Positions 25,830 through 34,207 of a stretch of DNA of 64,000 nucleotides are shown in pieces. The stretch is from Halorubrum lipolyticum DSM 21995 (GTDB taxonomy: Archaea; Halobacteriota; Halobacteria; Halobacteriales; Haloferacaceae). Where the stretch lies: contig NZ_AOJG01000041.1 of the NCBI RefSeq assembly GCF_000337375.1, positions 145,107 to 209,106 of the forward strand, read 5' to 3'. The notes under the pieces were generated by a model, which worked only from the letters and a program-made list of their open reading frames with translations, did not search any database and was not told the origin of the DNA. The first letter of the stretch is position 1. The number at the start of each line of letters is the position of its first letter. A program made the position numbers and the translations under genes.

Positions 25830-26353
25830 CAGCCCGTCACGTCCACGTTGAGCTCGTCGCGGAGCTCATCGACGCGCCGGCCCATCGCCTCGCGGAGCCG
25901 GTCGTTGTCCATCGCCTCGACCGGGGAGCCGCACTCCGGGCACTCGAAGCCGAAGTCCATCGCCTCGCCGAACTCGAAGCGGATCGAACACACCTCACAG
26001 AGGTAGAACTCGTGAGTACGCTCGTACTCTTCCCGCTCCTCTAAGGCGTCGAGCAGGCGGTACATCTCCTCTTCGAGGTTCTCCGGGATGTTGTCGTAGT
26101 GGAACGTCCAGAGGTACGTGAGCCATCCCGAGTCCTCGTCGCGCACCCGGCGGTAGGTGGCGAGGTCGTTCTCGTACAGGATGAACAGCGCGCGTCGGAC
26201 GTCGTTGAGCTCCAGTCCGAGCTCCTCCGCCAGCTCCTCGTCGGTGACCTCGCCGTCGGGCGGCGCGGCCGCGACCGGCATCCCCGTCGGCCCCACCAGC
26301 TCGTGGAGGTACTTCTGGATGACGGGGTCGTTCAGTAGATCCTCAAAAGCCAT
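25829..26353 (-). CDS. tfe: Transcription initiation factor TFE alpha subunit
   Basis: A 174-aa TFE-alpha of normal length. The N-terminal extended winged helix (VTDEELAEELGLELNDVRRA, LFILYENDLATYRRVRDEDS) is followed by a coiled region and a zinc ribbon with CEVCSIRFEFG and FECPECGSPV (four Cys). It helps RNA polymerase open promoters and stabilises the clamp. It heads the tfe - DUF2110 - DUF5803 - CinA-like block and is divergent from the M48-like gene. Confidence 0.95.
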   Translation of the reverse strand: MAFEDLLNDPVIQKYLHELVGPTGMPVAAAPPDGEVTDEELAEELGLELNDVRRALFILYENDLATYRRVRDEDSGWLTYLWTFHYDNIPENLEEEMYRLLDALEEREEYERTHEFYLCEVCSIRFEFGEAMDFGFECPECGSPVEAMDNDRLREAMGRRVDELRDELNVDVTG

Positions 26354-26485
26354 TACGTGGATCTGGTGGAGGAACCGGGTTAAAAGCTCCGGAAGGAGCG
26401 GTGACCGCCTCGGGCAGTCACCGCCGATCCCGACCGCGACCGCCTCCGGCAAAGCTTTACCCCGCGTCTGACACGACACGGTCGT

Positions 26486-27571
26486 ATGGCATCGACCGGC
26501 GGCACGGGGGAGGGTTCGAACGAGTCGGCGGAGTCGGAGGGCTCGGACGAGCCGGCGGGGTCGGAGCGGTCGGTACAGACGGTCGCGTCCGAATCCCCGG
26601 CGCCCAGTTCCCCGACGGTCGGAACGCGGGTCCGCCGGGTCGTCGGCGCGCTCGCGCTCCTCGCCGTCCCCGTCCTGCTCGCCGCCGTCCCGCTGGTCCC
26701 CGTCGCCGCGCTCCTCGGGCCCGCCGGGCTCGGCGTCGCCGGCCCGGGCGCTGTCGGCGGGCTCGTCGCCGCCGTCGCCGTCGGTCTGGGCGGCTCCGCG
26801 CTCGTCGGTCCGATCGTGGTCGACCGCCGGATCGCCCGACTCCCCGAGGCCGAACTCGGCGACCGCCCCGCCGACTTCGTCGCCGACCGCGTCTCGACCC
26901 TCGCGGAGGAGGTGGGCGTCGACGCCCCCGAGGTGACGGTCGTCCGCGCCGACGCCGCCAACGTCGCCGTCGCCGACGGCCACCGCGGCTCGCGGCTCGT
27001 CGTCTCGACCCGGCTGCTCTCGCTGCCGAAGGCCGACCGGGACGCGGCGCTCCGACACGCGCTCGTCCGGCTCCGGACCCGCGAGGCGCTCGTCGCGACC
27101 GCGCTGCTCCCCGCGCTCGGGGCGGTCGAGACGGTGGCGCTCCTCGCGACCCTGCTCGTCGGGCGCCGCGGCGAGCGGACGGCTGCGGACCGCCGCGTCA
27201 ATCGGATCCACGGGTACGAGCCGGAGCGCGAGCGGGTCCCGTCGTGGGCGTACGCGGTCGCCGGGGTCGCGCTCTGGCTCCTGCTCCTCCCGGCGTGGCT
27301 CCCGGCGGCCGTCGGCGACCGGCTCTACGTCGATGGCGGGCGGCGAGACGCGGATACGGCGGTCGCCCGGGTCGGGACCGCCGAGCGCGACGGGCTCGGC
27401 AACGCGGTCGCGTTCGCCAGCGACGCCGCGGGCGCCGCCGACTGGCCGCCCCTCCTCGACCGCCTCTCGCTCGTCTCGATGGCGGACGCCGAGACCGGTC
27501 GCGTGCGGGGGACGAGCCGGCAGGAGGCGCGGACGCGGCTCGCCAGACTCCGGTCGAAGCGGACGCTGTGA
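26486..27571 (+). CDS. M48-like membrane protein without the zinc motif
   Basis: A 361-aa protein with the layout of HtpX/M48 membrane metallopeptidases: a low-complexity Ser/Glu-rich N-terminus (about 1-45), two transmembrane helices (ALALLAVPVLLAAVPLVPVA, GGLVAAVAVGLGGSALVGPI), a cytosolic domain with VTVVRADAANVAVADGHRGS and RLVVSTRLLSLPKADRDAAL, then two more helices. Where active enzymes have HExxH after this segment, this protein reads ALRHALVRLRTREALVA: the second His and the Glu of the zinc motif are missing. It is therefore probably a pseudo-peptidase with a structural or regulatory role. The frame is intact, so it is not an obvious pseudogene. Confidence 0.7.
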   Translation: MASTGGTGEGSNESAESEGSDEPAGSERSVQTVASESPAPSSPTVGTRVRRVVGALALLAVPVLLAAVPLVPVAALLGPAGLGVAGPGAVGGLVAAVAVGLGGSALVGPIVVDRRIARLPEAELGDRPADFVADRVSTLAEEVGVDAPEVTVVRADAANVAVADGHRGSRLVVSTRLLSLPKADRDAALRHALVRLRTREALVATALLPALGAVETVALLATLLVGRRGERTAADRRVNRIHGYEPERERVPSWAYAVAGVALWLLLLPAWLPAAVGDRLYVDGGRRDADTAVARVGTAERDGLGNAVAFASDAAGAADWPPLLDRLSLVSMADAETGRVRGTSRQEARTRLARLRSKRTL

Positions 27572-27588
27572 CTCGCCGATCCGCGCGG

Positions 27589-29073
27589 TCAGGGATGCGC
27601 CGGGACGGCCATCCGGAGGACCGTTCCGCCCGTCTCGGACGACTCCACCGAGAACTCGCCGCCCGCCTTGCTCACGACCCAGTACATCAGCCAGATCCCG
27701 AGGCGGTCCGCGTGCTTCAGCGACGTCTCGCCCCGTTCGAGCACGTGGGTCTCGTGTTCCGGGATCCCCGGCCCGTCGTCCTCGATCTCGATGTCGATCC
27801 ATCCCTCGTCCGCGCGCTCGACCCGTATCCAGACCGTCGGGTTCGGGGCGGGGTTGTGTTTGACCGCGTTCTCCACGGCCTCCTCGATCGCCGTCTGGAG
27901 GCCGAGCACGCTCACGTCGAGGAGGTCGTCGCCCTCGGGGAGCGAGAGCTCGAACGTCGCGTCGGGGTACCGGTCGGTCATCCGGCTCAGTAGCTCGGAC
28001 AGCCGGTCGCGCAGCTCGACGGCGGCCTCGTCCGGTTCGGTCTTCGAGAGCGTGTGGTCGATCTTCCGCACCGCCTCCGCGATCCCCATCAGGTCGTCGG
28101 TCGTCTCCGCGATCACGTCGAGCGATTTCCGGCGTTGTTCCTCGCCGGGGTCGCGCCGCAGGAGGTCGGTGTACCCCTCGATGAGGTTCATCTTGTTCCG
28201 GAGGTTGTGGTTGAGCACGCGTCCCATCACCTCCAGTCGCCGCTCGCGGATCTTCCGCTCCGTGATGTTCGTCTGGAACCCGACGTAGCGGATCACGCTC
28301 CCGTCCTCGCCGCGGATCGGCGCGACGGTGAGCCGGTTCCAGAACTTCTGGTCGTTGGCGCGGTAGTTCAGGACGTCGACGGAGACCGGCCGCTCGTCGT
28401 CGATCGCCTCGCGGATCGCCGCCGTCGTCTCGGTGTTCGTCTCCGCCCCTTGCAGGAACCGACAGTCCTTCCCGAGCATCTCCGGGCCGTACCCGGTGAG
28501 CCGCTCGAACTCCTCGTTGAGGTAGGTCAGCGGGTTGTTCTCGGTTCCCGGCTCCGCGAGGGTGATTCCCACGGGTGCCTCGTCCATCGCCCGCTCCTTC
28601 TCCCGGAGCTCCCGGACGACCGCCTCCAGACGCCGCTCCCGGTCCGCGAGCCGGAGGGCGGTGCGCCGCCGCTCGACGAGGTTGGCGACGCGGGACCGCA
28701 GCGCCCCCCGCTGTACCGGGAGTTCGACGACGTCGTCGACGCGCTCCCACGGGTCCCGCGGAGCCTCGGTGTCGGCGTCTCGCACCAGCAGCACGAAGGG
28801 AAGAAACACCGGTTCCGCGCGTTCGCGTCGCCGGTCGAGCGCCTCGGTGACTCCCCTGAACGCGGCCGCGTCGAGCACGCAGCAGTCGAACTCCGAGTCG
28901 AGCGCGGCCGGGTCGGTCGCCGTCTCGATCCGGTAGCGCTCGCCCAGCGTCTCTGCCACCAGCTCGCGGTCGCGTCCCGCTCGCATGAACAGCAGGACTC
29001 GGTCGGCCTCACCGGACCCGGCGATCGCGTCGGGTGCGGACTCGTCGGCGACCTCGCCGGGACCCGTACCCAT
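27589..29073 (-). CDS. LOV/PAS-domain histidine kinase
   Basis: A 494-aa soluble sensor kinase. Residues about 20-130 form a receiver-like domain of the haloarchaeal type. Residues about 165-275 are a PAS domain with a full LOV signature: GKDCRFLQG (photoactive-type Cys near residue 202), NYRANDQKFWNRLTVAPI and YVGFQTNIT with the flavin-contacting Asn and Gln. The phosphoacceptor box is RVLNHNLRNKMNLI (His near residue 289), followed by HATPase_c with ENAVKHN and EDDGPGIP. It probably senses blue light through FMN and passes phosphate to an unlinked regulator. It is divergent from a KaiC-like gene across 74 bp. Confidence 0.85.
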   Translation of the reverse strand: MGTGPGEVADESAPDAIAGSGEADRVLLFMRAGRDRELVAETLGERYRIETATDPAALDSEFDCCVLDAAAFRGVTEALDRRRERAEPVFLPFVLLVRDADTEAPRDPWERVDDVVELPVQRGALRSRVANLVERRRTALRLADRERRLEAVVRELREKERAMDEAPVGITLAEPGTENNPLTYLNEEFERLTGYGPEMLGKDCRFLQGAETNTETTAAIREAIDDERPVSVDVLNYRANDQKFWNRLTVAPIRGEDGSVIRYVGFQTNITERKIRERRLEVMGRVLNHNLRNKMNLIEGYTDLLRRDPGEEQRRKSLDVIAETTDDLMGIAEAVRKIDHTLSKTEPDEAAVELRDRLSELLSRMTDRYPDATFELSLPEGDDLLDVSVLGLQTAIEEAVENAVKHNPAPNPTVWIRVERADEGWIDIEIEDDGPGIPEHETHVLERGETSLKHADRLGIWLMYWVVSKAGGEFSVESSETGGTVLRMAVPAHP

Positions 29074-29147
29074 ATTTCGTAGAAAGAGACCGCACAGCCA
29101 CTAAGAGTTATCCATTTATGTGACCGGTCGTCGAACGGACCGACAAG

Positions 29148-30626
29148 ATGTCAACACCACTACCGGGGCGGGTGTCGACCGGCGTGGCGGGACTCGACGA
29201 GATCCTGTCGGGGGGACTCGTCTCGGAGCGGAGCTACATGGTCCGCGGCCAGGCCGGCAGCGGGAAGACGATCCTGAGCTTCCACTTCCTCCAGCAGGGC
29301 GTCGACGAGGGGGAGACGGCGCTGTTCATCAACCTCGAAGAGGACGTCCGCGACCTGAAGGCGAACGCGGCCGCGCTTGGCTTCGACACGGACGCGATCG
29401 AGTTCCTCGACCTGAGTCCGAGCGCGGACGTGTTCGTCGAAGACGAGTCGTACGAGGTGTTCGAGCCCGCCGAGGTCGAGCGGGACCCGCTGACCGAGGA
29501 GATCGTCGAGGGCGTGACCGCGGTCGATCCGGACCGCGTCGTCGTCGACCCCCTGACCCAGCTTCGCTTCCTGTTGTCCGACGACTACCAGTTCCGGAAG
29601 CAGGTGGTCGGGTTCATGCGCTTCCTGAAAGACCGGGAGGCGACGGTGCTCTTCACCGTCCAGAACACCGCGTCGCTGCCGACGGACGACCTCGAGTTCA
29701 TCACGGACGGGACGATCCGGCTCGACGCGGCGGAGTACGGCAAGACGGTCAGCGTCCCGAAGTTCCGCGGGTCGCCCACGCAGAGCGGCGATCACGCCTA
29801 CCGGGTCACCGACGCGGGCGTCGAGGTGTACCCCGCGCTCCAGCCCGGACAGCGCGACGGCGACGCCGAGTTCGAGCAGATCTCGTCGGGGATCCCGGAG
29901 GTCGACGAGCTGCTCCACGGCGGGATCGAGCGCGGCACCGTCACCATCGTGAGCGGGCCGACCGGCGTCGGGAAGACGACCCTGAGCACGCAGTTCATGA
30001 AGGAGGCCGCGGGTCGGGGTGAGCGCTCCGTGATCTACCTGTTCGAGGAGAACCGAGGGACGTTCCTCGCCCGATCGCGCGCGGTCAACATCCCGGTCGA
30101 CGAGATGCTGGAGCGGGGGACCCTGCAGGTGAACGAGGTGGAGGCGTTAGAGCAGTCGCCACAGGAGTTCGCGCGGATGGTCCGCGACGAGGTCGAGGAG
30201 CGCGACGCCGACATCGTCATGATCGACGGGATCTCCGGGTACCGGCTGACGCTGCGGGGCGACGAGGACATGATGCTCCAGCAGATGCACGCGCTGGGAC
30301 GCTACCTCAAGAACACGGGCGTGACGGGGATTTTCATCGACGAGACGCGGAACGTCACGGGGGAGTTCCAAGCGACGATGGGGAACATCAGCTACCTCGC
30401 GGACAACATCGTCTTCCTCCGGCACCTCGAGGTCGAGGGCGAGCTTCGGAAGGCGATCGGCGTCCTCAAAAAGCGGACGAGCGACTTCGAGCGGACGATC
30501 CGCGAGTTCAAGATCACCGAACACGGGATCTCCGTCGGCGAGCCGATGTCGCAGCTGCGCGGCATCCTGAGCGGCACCCCGGAGGTCGTCGATCGGGAGT
30601 CGAAGCGGGACGACTGCGATTCGTAG
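29148..30626 (+). CDS. KaiC-like double RecA-domain ATPase
   Basis: A 492-aa KaiC-family protein with two RecA-like domains. The first has Walker A GQAGSGKT (34-41) and catalytic FINLEEDVRDL; the second has Walker A GPTGVGKT near residue 270 and VIYLFEENRGTFL, so both carry the paired glutamates. In the region matching the KaiC autophosphorylation site the sequence is GNISYLADN: Ser is kept but the neighbouring Thr is Tyr. No KaiA or KaiB is encoded nearby. Haloarchaeal KaiC homologues respond to light-dark cycles and growth state. It is divergent from a LOV kinase, which suggests a light-linked pathway (inference). A TATA-like atttatg lies about 30 bp before the ATG. Confidence 0.88.
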   Translation: MSTPLPGRVSTGVAGLDEILSGGLVSERSYMVRGQAGSGKTILSFHFLQQGVDEGETALFINLEEDVRDLKANAAALGFDTDAIEFLDLSPSADVFVEDESYEVFEPAEVERDPLTEEIVEGVTAVDPDRVVVDPLTQLRFLLSDDYQFRKQVVGFMRFLKDREATVLFTVQNTASLPTDDLEFITDGTIRLDAAEYGKTVSVPKFRGSPTQSGDHAYRVTDAGVEVYPALQPGQRDGDAEFEQISSGIPEVDELLHGGIERGTVTIVSGPTGVGKTTLSTQFMKEAAGRGERSVIYLFEENRGTFLARSRAVNIPVDEMLERGTLQVNEVEALEQSPQEFARMVRDEVEERDADIVMIDGISGYRLTLRGDEDMMLQQMHALGRYLKNTGVTGIFIDETRNVTGEFQATMGNISYLADNIVFLRHLEVEGELRKAIGVLKKRTSDFERTIREFKITEHGISVGEPMSQLRGILSGTPEVVDRESKRDDCDS

Positions 30627-30632
30627 GGCGAC

Positions 30633-31322
30633 TCAGTCGCGGGTGCCGGCTCGGGAATCGGCGTTGTCTCCGGAATCGGCGTTGTCTCCGGAATCGGCGT
30701 TGTCTCCGGAATCGGCGTTGTCTCCGGAATCGGCGTTGTCTCCGGAGTCCTCCCCGGCGTCGACGACCGTTTTTCCGGTCGCCTCCGGCAGCACCCGTCG
30801 GTCCGCGTTCTCCCACTCGCGGTCCAGCTCCGCGCCCTCGAACAGCCGGTCGAGGAACACCGCGAGCCCCGCGACCTCTGAGTGCGGCTGGTTCGTCACG
30901 CCCACGTTGAAGTCGGCGCGCTCGTACAGCGCCCACGGCACCTTCTCGCCGCCGACCACGACGAGGAGGTCGCGGGGCGTCGACGCCCCGCCGGTCGCGT
31001 CCGCGCCGCCGAGCCCGACCGCCTCGCGGACCTCGCCTTCCGCGTCTTGGACGCGCTCGCCGTACATGGTGAGGTGCGCGACGACCCCCTCGAAGTCCCG
31101 GACGATCGCCTTCTGGTCGTCGCGGAGCTCGACCGCGAACGGGCCGCCGAACCGGTCGGTGATGTCCCGCACCGTCTCCGCCGACTGTCCGGCGTTGTCG
31201 GGGAAGATCACCCGATCGGCGCCGAGCGCTCGGGCCGTGAGCCCGACGTGCGTCGTCATGCGGTCGTCGCGTCCCGGCCGGTGACCGTACCGGAGGACGA
31301 CGACCTCGCGCGCATCGTGCAT
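30633..31322 (-). CDS. tRNA (cytidine(56)-2'-O)-methyltransferase
   Basis: A 229-aa SPOUT-class aTrm56, which 2'-O-methylates C56 in the T-loop of archaeal tRNAs. The signature opening [20 protein letters not shown] and the knot region [20 protein letters not shown], then [20 protein letters not shown], are all present. The catalytic domain ends near residue 190. The last roughly 35 residues are an unusual run of DSGDNA repeats encoded by 18-bp tandem DNA repeats, which looks like a recent expansion. The stop lies 6 bp from the convergent kaiC-like gene's stop. Confidence 0.92.
   Translation of the reverse strand: MHDAREVVVLRYGHRPGRDDRMTTHVGLTARALGADRVIFPDNAGQSAETVRDITDRFGGPFAVELRDDQKAIVRDFEGVVAHLTMYGERVQDAEGEVREAVGLGGADATGGASTPRDLLVVVGGEKVPWALYERADFNVGVTNQPHSEVAGLAVFLDRLFEGAELDREWENADRRVLPEATGKTVVDAGEDSGDNADSGDNADSGDNADSGDNADSGDNADSRAGTRD
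30654..30750 (-). repeat. 18-bp tandem repeat in the trm56 3' end
   Basis: About five units of ggaatcggcgttgtctcc (18 bp, in frame) encode DSGDNA repeats at the C-terminus of the tRNA methyltransferase. The units are nearly identical, which suggests recent slippage. Confidence 0.9.
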
Positions 31323-31501
31323 ACCGGCGGTGCGCCCGCGAGCGGCGTGGTCCTTTCGATGCGGAGTCGCCCGCGACTCCCGGCTCTCGACGGCGCGCTC
31401 GCCACGAATGTGGCCACAATCGTGGATCGTACTCGCCGAAACCGGATCGAGGTGACCACGTAAGTGAAAGATTCATGGGGGAGGCGGTCGCCGGATGCGG
31501 T

Positions 31502-32551
31502 ATGACGAGCGTCAAGGAGTTCCGCGTCGACGACCCCGCGACCGCCGACGGGCTCGGTCGGGGGCGGTTCGTCTTCACGGACGCCTACTCGGTGTTCGAC
31601 TGGGGGCAGATGCCGGACGCGATCCCCGACAAGGGCGCGAGCCTCTGTGCGATGGGCGCGTTCAACTTTGAACTGCTAGAGGGCGAGGGCGTCCCGACTC
31701 ACTATCGGGGGGTCACAGATTCTGAGACCGGTGAGACCGTCCCCCTCGCCGACGCGACCGCCCCGCCGACGGAGATGGCCATCGACCTGACGCAGGTGCC
31801 GGACCTCCCTTATAAAGGGCCCGACGCGGGCTACGACTACGACGCCTTCCACGCCGCGGGCGGGGAGCACTACCTCGTTCCCCTGGAGGTCGTCTTCCGC
31901 AACCGGGTCCCGGTCGGGTCCAGCCTGCGCCGCCGCGCCGACCCCGGCGATTTCGGACTCGACGAGGAGTCCGACATCGACGCCGACGCGTGGCCCGACG
32001 GGCCGGTCGACCTCCCCGAGCCGGTCGTGGAGTTCTCGACGAAGTACGAGCAGCAGGACCGCTACCTCACCCGCGAGGAGGCCGACCGGATCGCGGGCGC
32101 CGCCGAGGTCGACGCCCTCGAGTCGCTCGCGCGCGACGTGAACCGGGTCGTCACCGAGCGCGCCGAGGCGGCCGGCTTCGTCCACGAGGACGGGAAGATC
32201 GAGTGCCTGTACGCGGACGGCGAGCTCCGCGTCGCCGACGTGGTCGGGACCTTCGACGAGAACCGATTCTCGTACGGCGGGCGCGGGATCTCGAAGGAGG
32301 TCGTCCGCCAGTGGTACAAGGCGAACGACCCCGCGTGGGTCGCGGCCGTCAAAGAGGCGAAGGACGCGGTCGCCGAGCGCGACATCGACGACTGGCGCGA
32401 ACTCTGCGAACCGGGTCCCGACCCGCTCCCACCGGCGGTCGTCGACGCGGTCTCGGAGCTGTACGCGGCGGGCACGAACGCCTACACCGGCCGGGAGTGG
32501 TTCGACGCCCCCGACATCGAGGCGGCGCTCGACGCGGTCGACGAGCTGTAG
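31502..32551 (+). CDS. purC: SAICAR synthetase
   Basis: A 349-aa phosphoribosylaminoimidazole-succinocarboxamide synthase, which joins aspartate to CAIR using ATP in purine synthesis. The N-terminus [20 protein letters not shown] and [20 protein letters not shown] match the haloarchaeal PurC branch, and [19 protein letters not shown] and [14 protein letters not shown] are the conserved substrate and metal loops. It is longer than bacterial PurC (about 240 aa) because of haloarchaeal insertions. I chose ATG 31502; an in-frame ATG at 31475 would add nine unconserved residues. Confidence 0.93.
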   Translation: MTSVKEFRVDDPATADGLGRGRFVFTDAYSVFDWGQMPDAIPDKGASLCAMGAFNFELLEGEGVPTHYRGVTDSETGETVPLADATAPPTEMAIDLTQVPDLPYKGPDAGYDYDAFHAAGGEHYLVPLEVVFRNRVPVGSSLRRRADPGDFGLDEESDIDADAWPDGPVDLPEPVVEFSTKYEQQDRYLTREEADRIAGAAEVDALESLARDVNRVVTERAEAAGFVHEDGKIECLYADGELRVADVVGTFDENRFSYGGRGISKEVVRQWYKANDPAWVAAVKEAKDAVAERDIDDWRELCEPGPDPLPPAVVDAVSELYAAGTNAYTGREWFDAPDIEAALDAVDEL

Positions 32552-32656
32552 CCGGGCGCGACTGTGCGTCCGCGGACACCGGAGAGAACGCCCGAACCCT
32601 CACGATCGACGACACGCGAGGGAACCTCTTTAGCCCCGACGCGCGTGGGTCGGCAC

Positions 32657-33373
32657 ATGTCCACCGACGCCGACTTCGGGGAGCGACTCGAGGCCCAGAC
32701 CGCCGCCTACCTCGATCGGATCGACGACTGCGTCGCCCTCCTCCCGCGGGCCCTCGACGAGTACGCGAGCGACGGGCCGTACCGCGAGACGGTCGACGAG
32801 ATCGCCGCGATCGAGAGCGAGTGCGACGAGCTGGTCCGGGAGCTCACCGGGACCATCACCAACGCCGGTCCGGACGACATCGGCCTGTTGAACACCCGGA
32901 TCAACTTCAACGAGTCCGCGCTGCTCGATTTTTATAAGGAGCTCGACGTGGTTCCGAACCACACCGAGCGGATCGTTCAGGAGGTGGCCATGATGCGGCC
33001 CGACGCCGACGGCGACTCCTTCCGCGACATGCGGGAGATGGCCACCCGAATCGTCGAGATGACCGCGGTCCTCGGCGGCGTGGTCGAGGGGTTCGTCCGC
33101 GGGCTCGCCCGCAGCGACGCCACCGAGACCCTCACGGAGGGGATCGAGGCGATCCGCGGCCTCGAGAGCGAGTGCGACGAGCTCCGCAACGACGCCATCG
33201 CGACCGCCTTCGCCGACGACGCGGTCGACCAGCCGCTCGTCTACCGGGAGCTCGCGATCCTGTTGGACGAGCTCGCGAACACGATCGAGGACCTCACCGA
33301 CCGGATGGTCGTCATCGCGAGCAAGGAGCCGGGGATCGTCACCGAGGCGGACCCGGAGGCGAACGGAGAGTAG
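32657..33373 (+). CDS. DUF47/PhoU-like protein
   Basis: A 238-aa all-helical protein of the DUF47 (PhoU-like) family. Metal-binding E/DxxxD-type signatures occur in AIESECDELVREL and GLESECDELRNDAI, in the two symmetric PhoU-like bundles. Family members regulate or partner phosphate (PitA-type) transporters; no transporter gene is adjacent. It follows purC on the same strand after about 105 bp. Confidence 0.82.
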   Translation: MSTDADFGERLEAQTAAYLDRIDDCVALLPRALDEYASDGPYRETVDEIAAIESECDELVRELTGTITNAGPDDIGLLNTRINFNESALLDFYKELDVVPNHTERIVQEVAMMRPDADGDSFRDMREMATRIVEMTAVLGGVVEGFVRGLARSDATETLTEGIEAIRGLESECDELRNDAIATAFADDAVDQPLVYRELAILLDELANTIEDLTDRMVVIASKEPGIVTEADPEANGE

Positions 33374-33492
33374 AGAACGGGCGGCCCCGCTGCGATCCCC
33401 TCCGTCAGACGCGGCGCGGCGTGAAACGCGACGCGGTGACGGTGGCGTGCGGGTCGAGGTGTACCGACCGAGGCGTGTCGGTTGAGGCGTCG

Positions 33493-34050
33493 CTACTGCT
33501 CCGGTCGCCACCGGCCGCCGATCTCTCCGCGGGGATAGTCCTGATACGTGCCGTCGAGATACGTGGTGACGCGGCCGTCCTCCTCGCTGAGCGTGACCGC
33601 CCACAGGACGTTCTTTCGGAGCGACGTTTCCAGGGCGCTCATGTGTTTGGTCCCCATCCAGTCGGGGTACTCGAGCTCCGCGACCCCCGCCACTTCCGCG
33701 TGGTTGGGGCTCCGAACGCGAACCATCTGCTCTTGAATCGTCCCGTCTCCGGTCACGATGATCGCGCCGTCCCGGCTGAACGCGACGTCTTCGGCGACCC
33801 GGCGAAACCCCTCGGGCGAGTCGAGGACGATCTTACACCGGTCGGTCGGCCAGATGTTCTCTCCGAGCGGGTCGGTGTACTCCTCGAAATCGGTTTCGGC
33901 GACGACCAGAAAGTACAGACTCGGACCGCTCACGTACTGGTCGTCCCACTTGTCGAACTCCAGGCTCAGTGTCTCGGCCACGTATCGGATCCGGTCCATG
34001 AGATCCTGGCTGGTGGCGTACTTCTTCAAAACCCGATCGAGTTCTTCCAT
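33493..34050 (-). CDS. dacZ: Diadenylate cyclase DacZ (c-di-AMP synthase)
   Basis: A 185-aa archaeal DisA_N domain protein. The two nucleotide-binding motifs of diadenylate cyclases are visible: DGA in AFSRDGAIIVTGDGTIQ (near residue 92) and, in the place of RHR, GTKHMSALETSLRKNV (near residue 135). It would condense two ATP to c-di-AMP, which in Haloferax is essential and tied to osmotic balance. The N-terminal part (MEELDRVLKKYATSQDLMDR) is helical and soluble. It stands alone between two unrelated genes. The assignment is by motif and length; the K for R change in the second motif is conservative. Confidence 0.8.
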   Translation of the reverse strand: MEELDRVLKKYATSQDLMDRIRYVAETLSLEFDKWDDQYVSGPSLYFLVVAETDFEEYTDPLGENIWPTDRCKIVLDSPEGFRRVAEDVAFSRDGAIIVTGDGTIQEQMVRVRSPNHAEVAGVAELEYPDWMGTKHMSALETSLRKNVLWAVTLSEEDGRVTTYLDGTYQDYPRGEIGGRWRPEQ

Positions 34051-34207
34051 TCGTCTCGCGTGACACTAGCGGTGGAACAGGGTTAAACTCTCCTCGGGCC
34101 GAACTCGCCGCGCTGTTGCACTCGACCGCCGCACTCGGTCGCCGACCCCGCTCCGATTTTGAGCAGGTTCGACCGGACGAGAGGCGGCGAGTCGGGCCGT
34201 CGACCGC

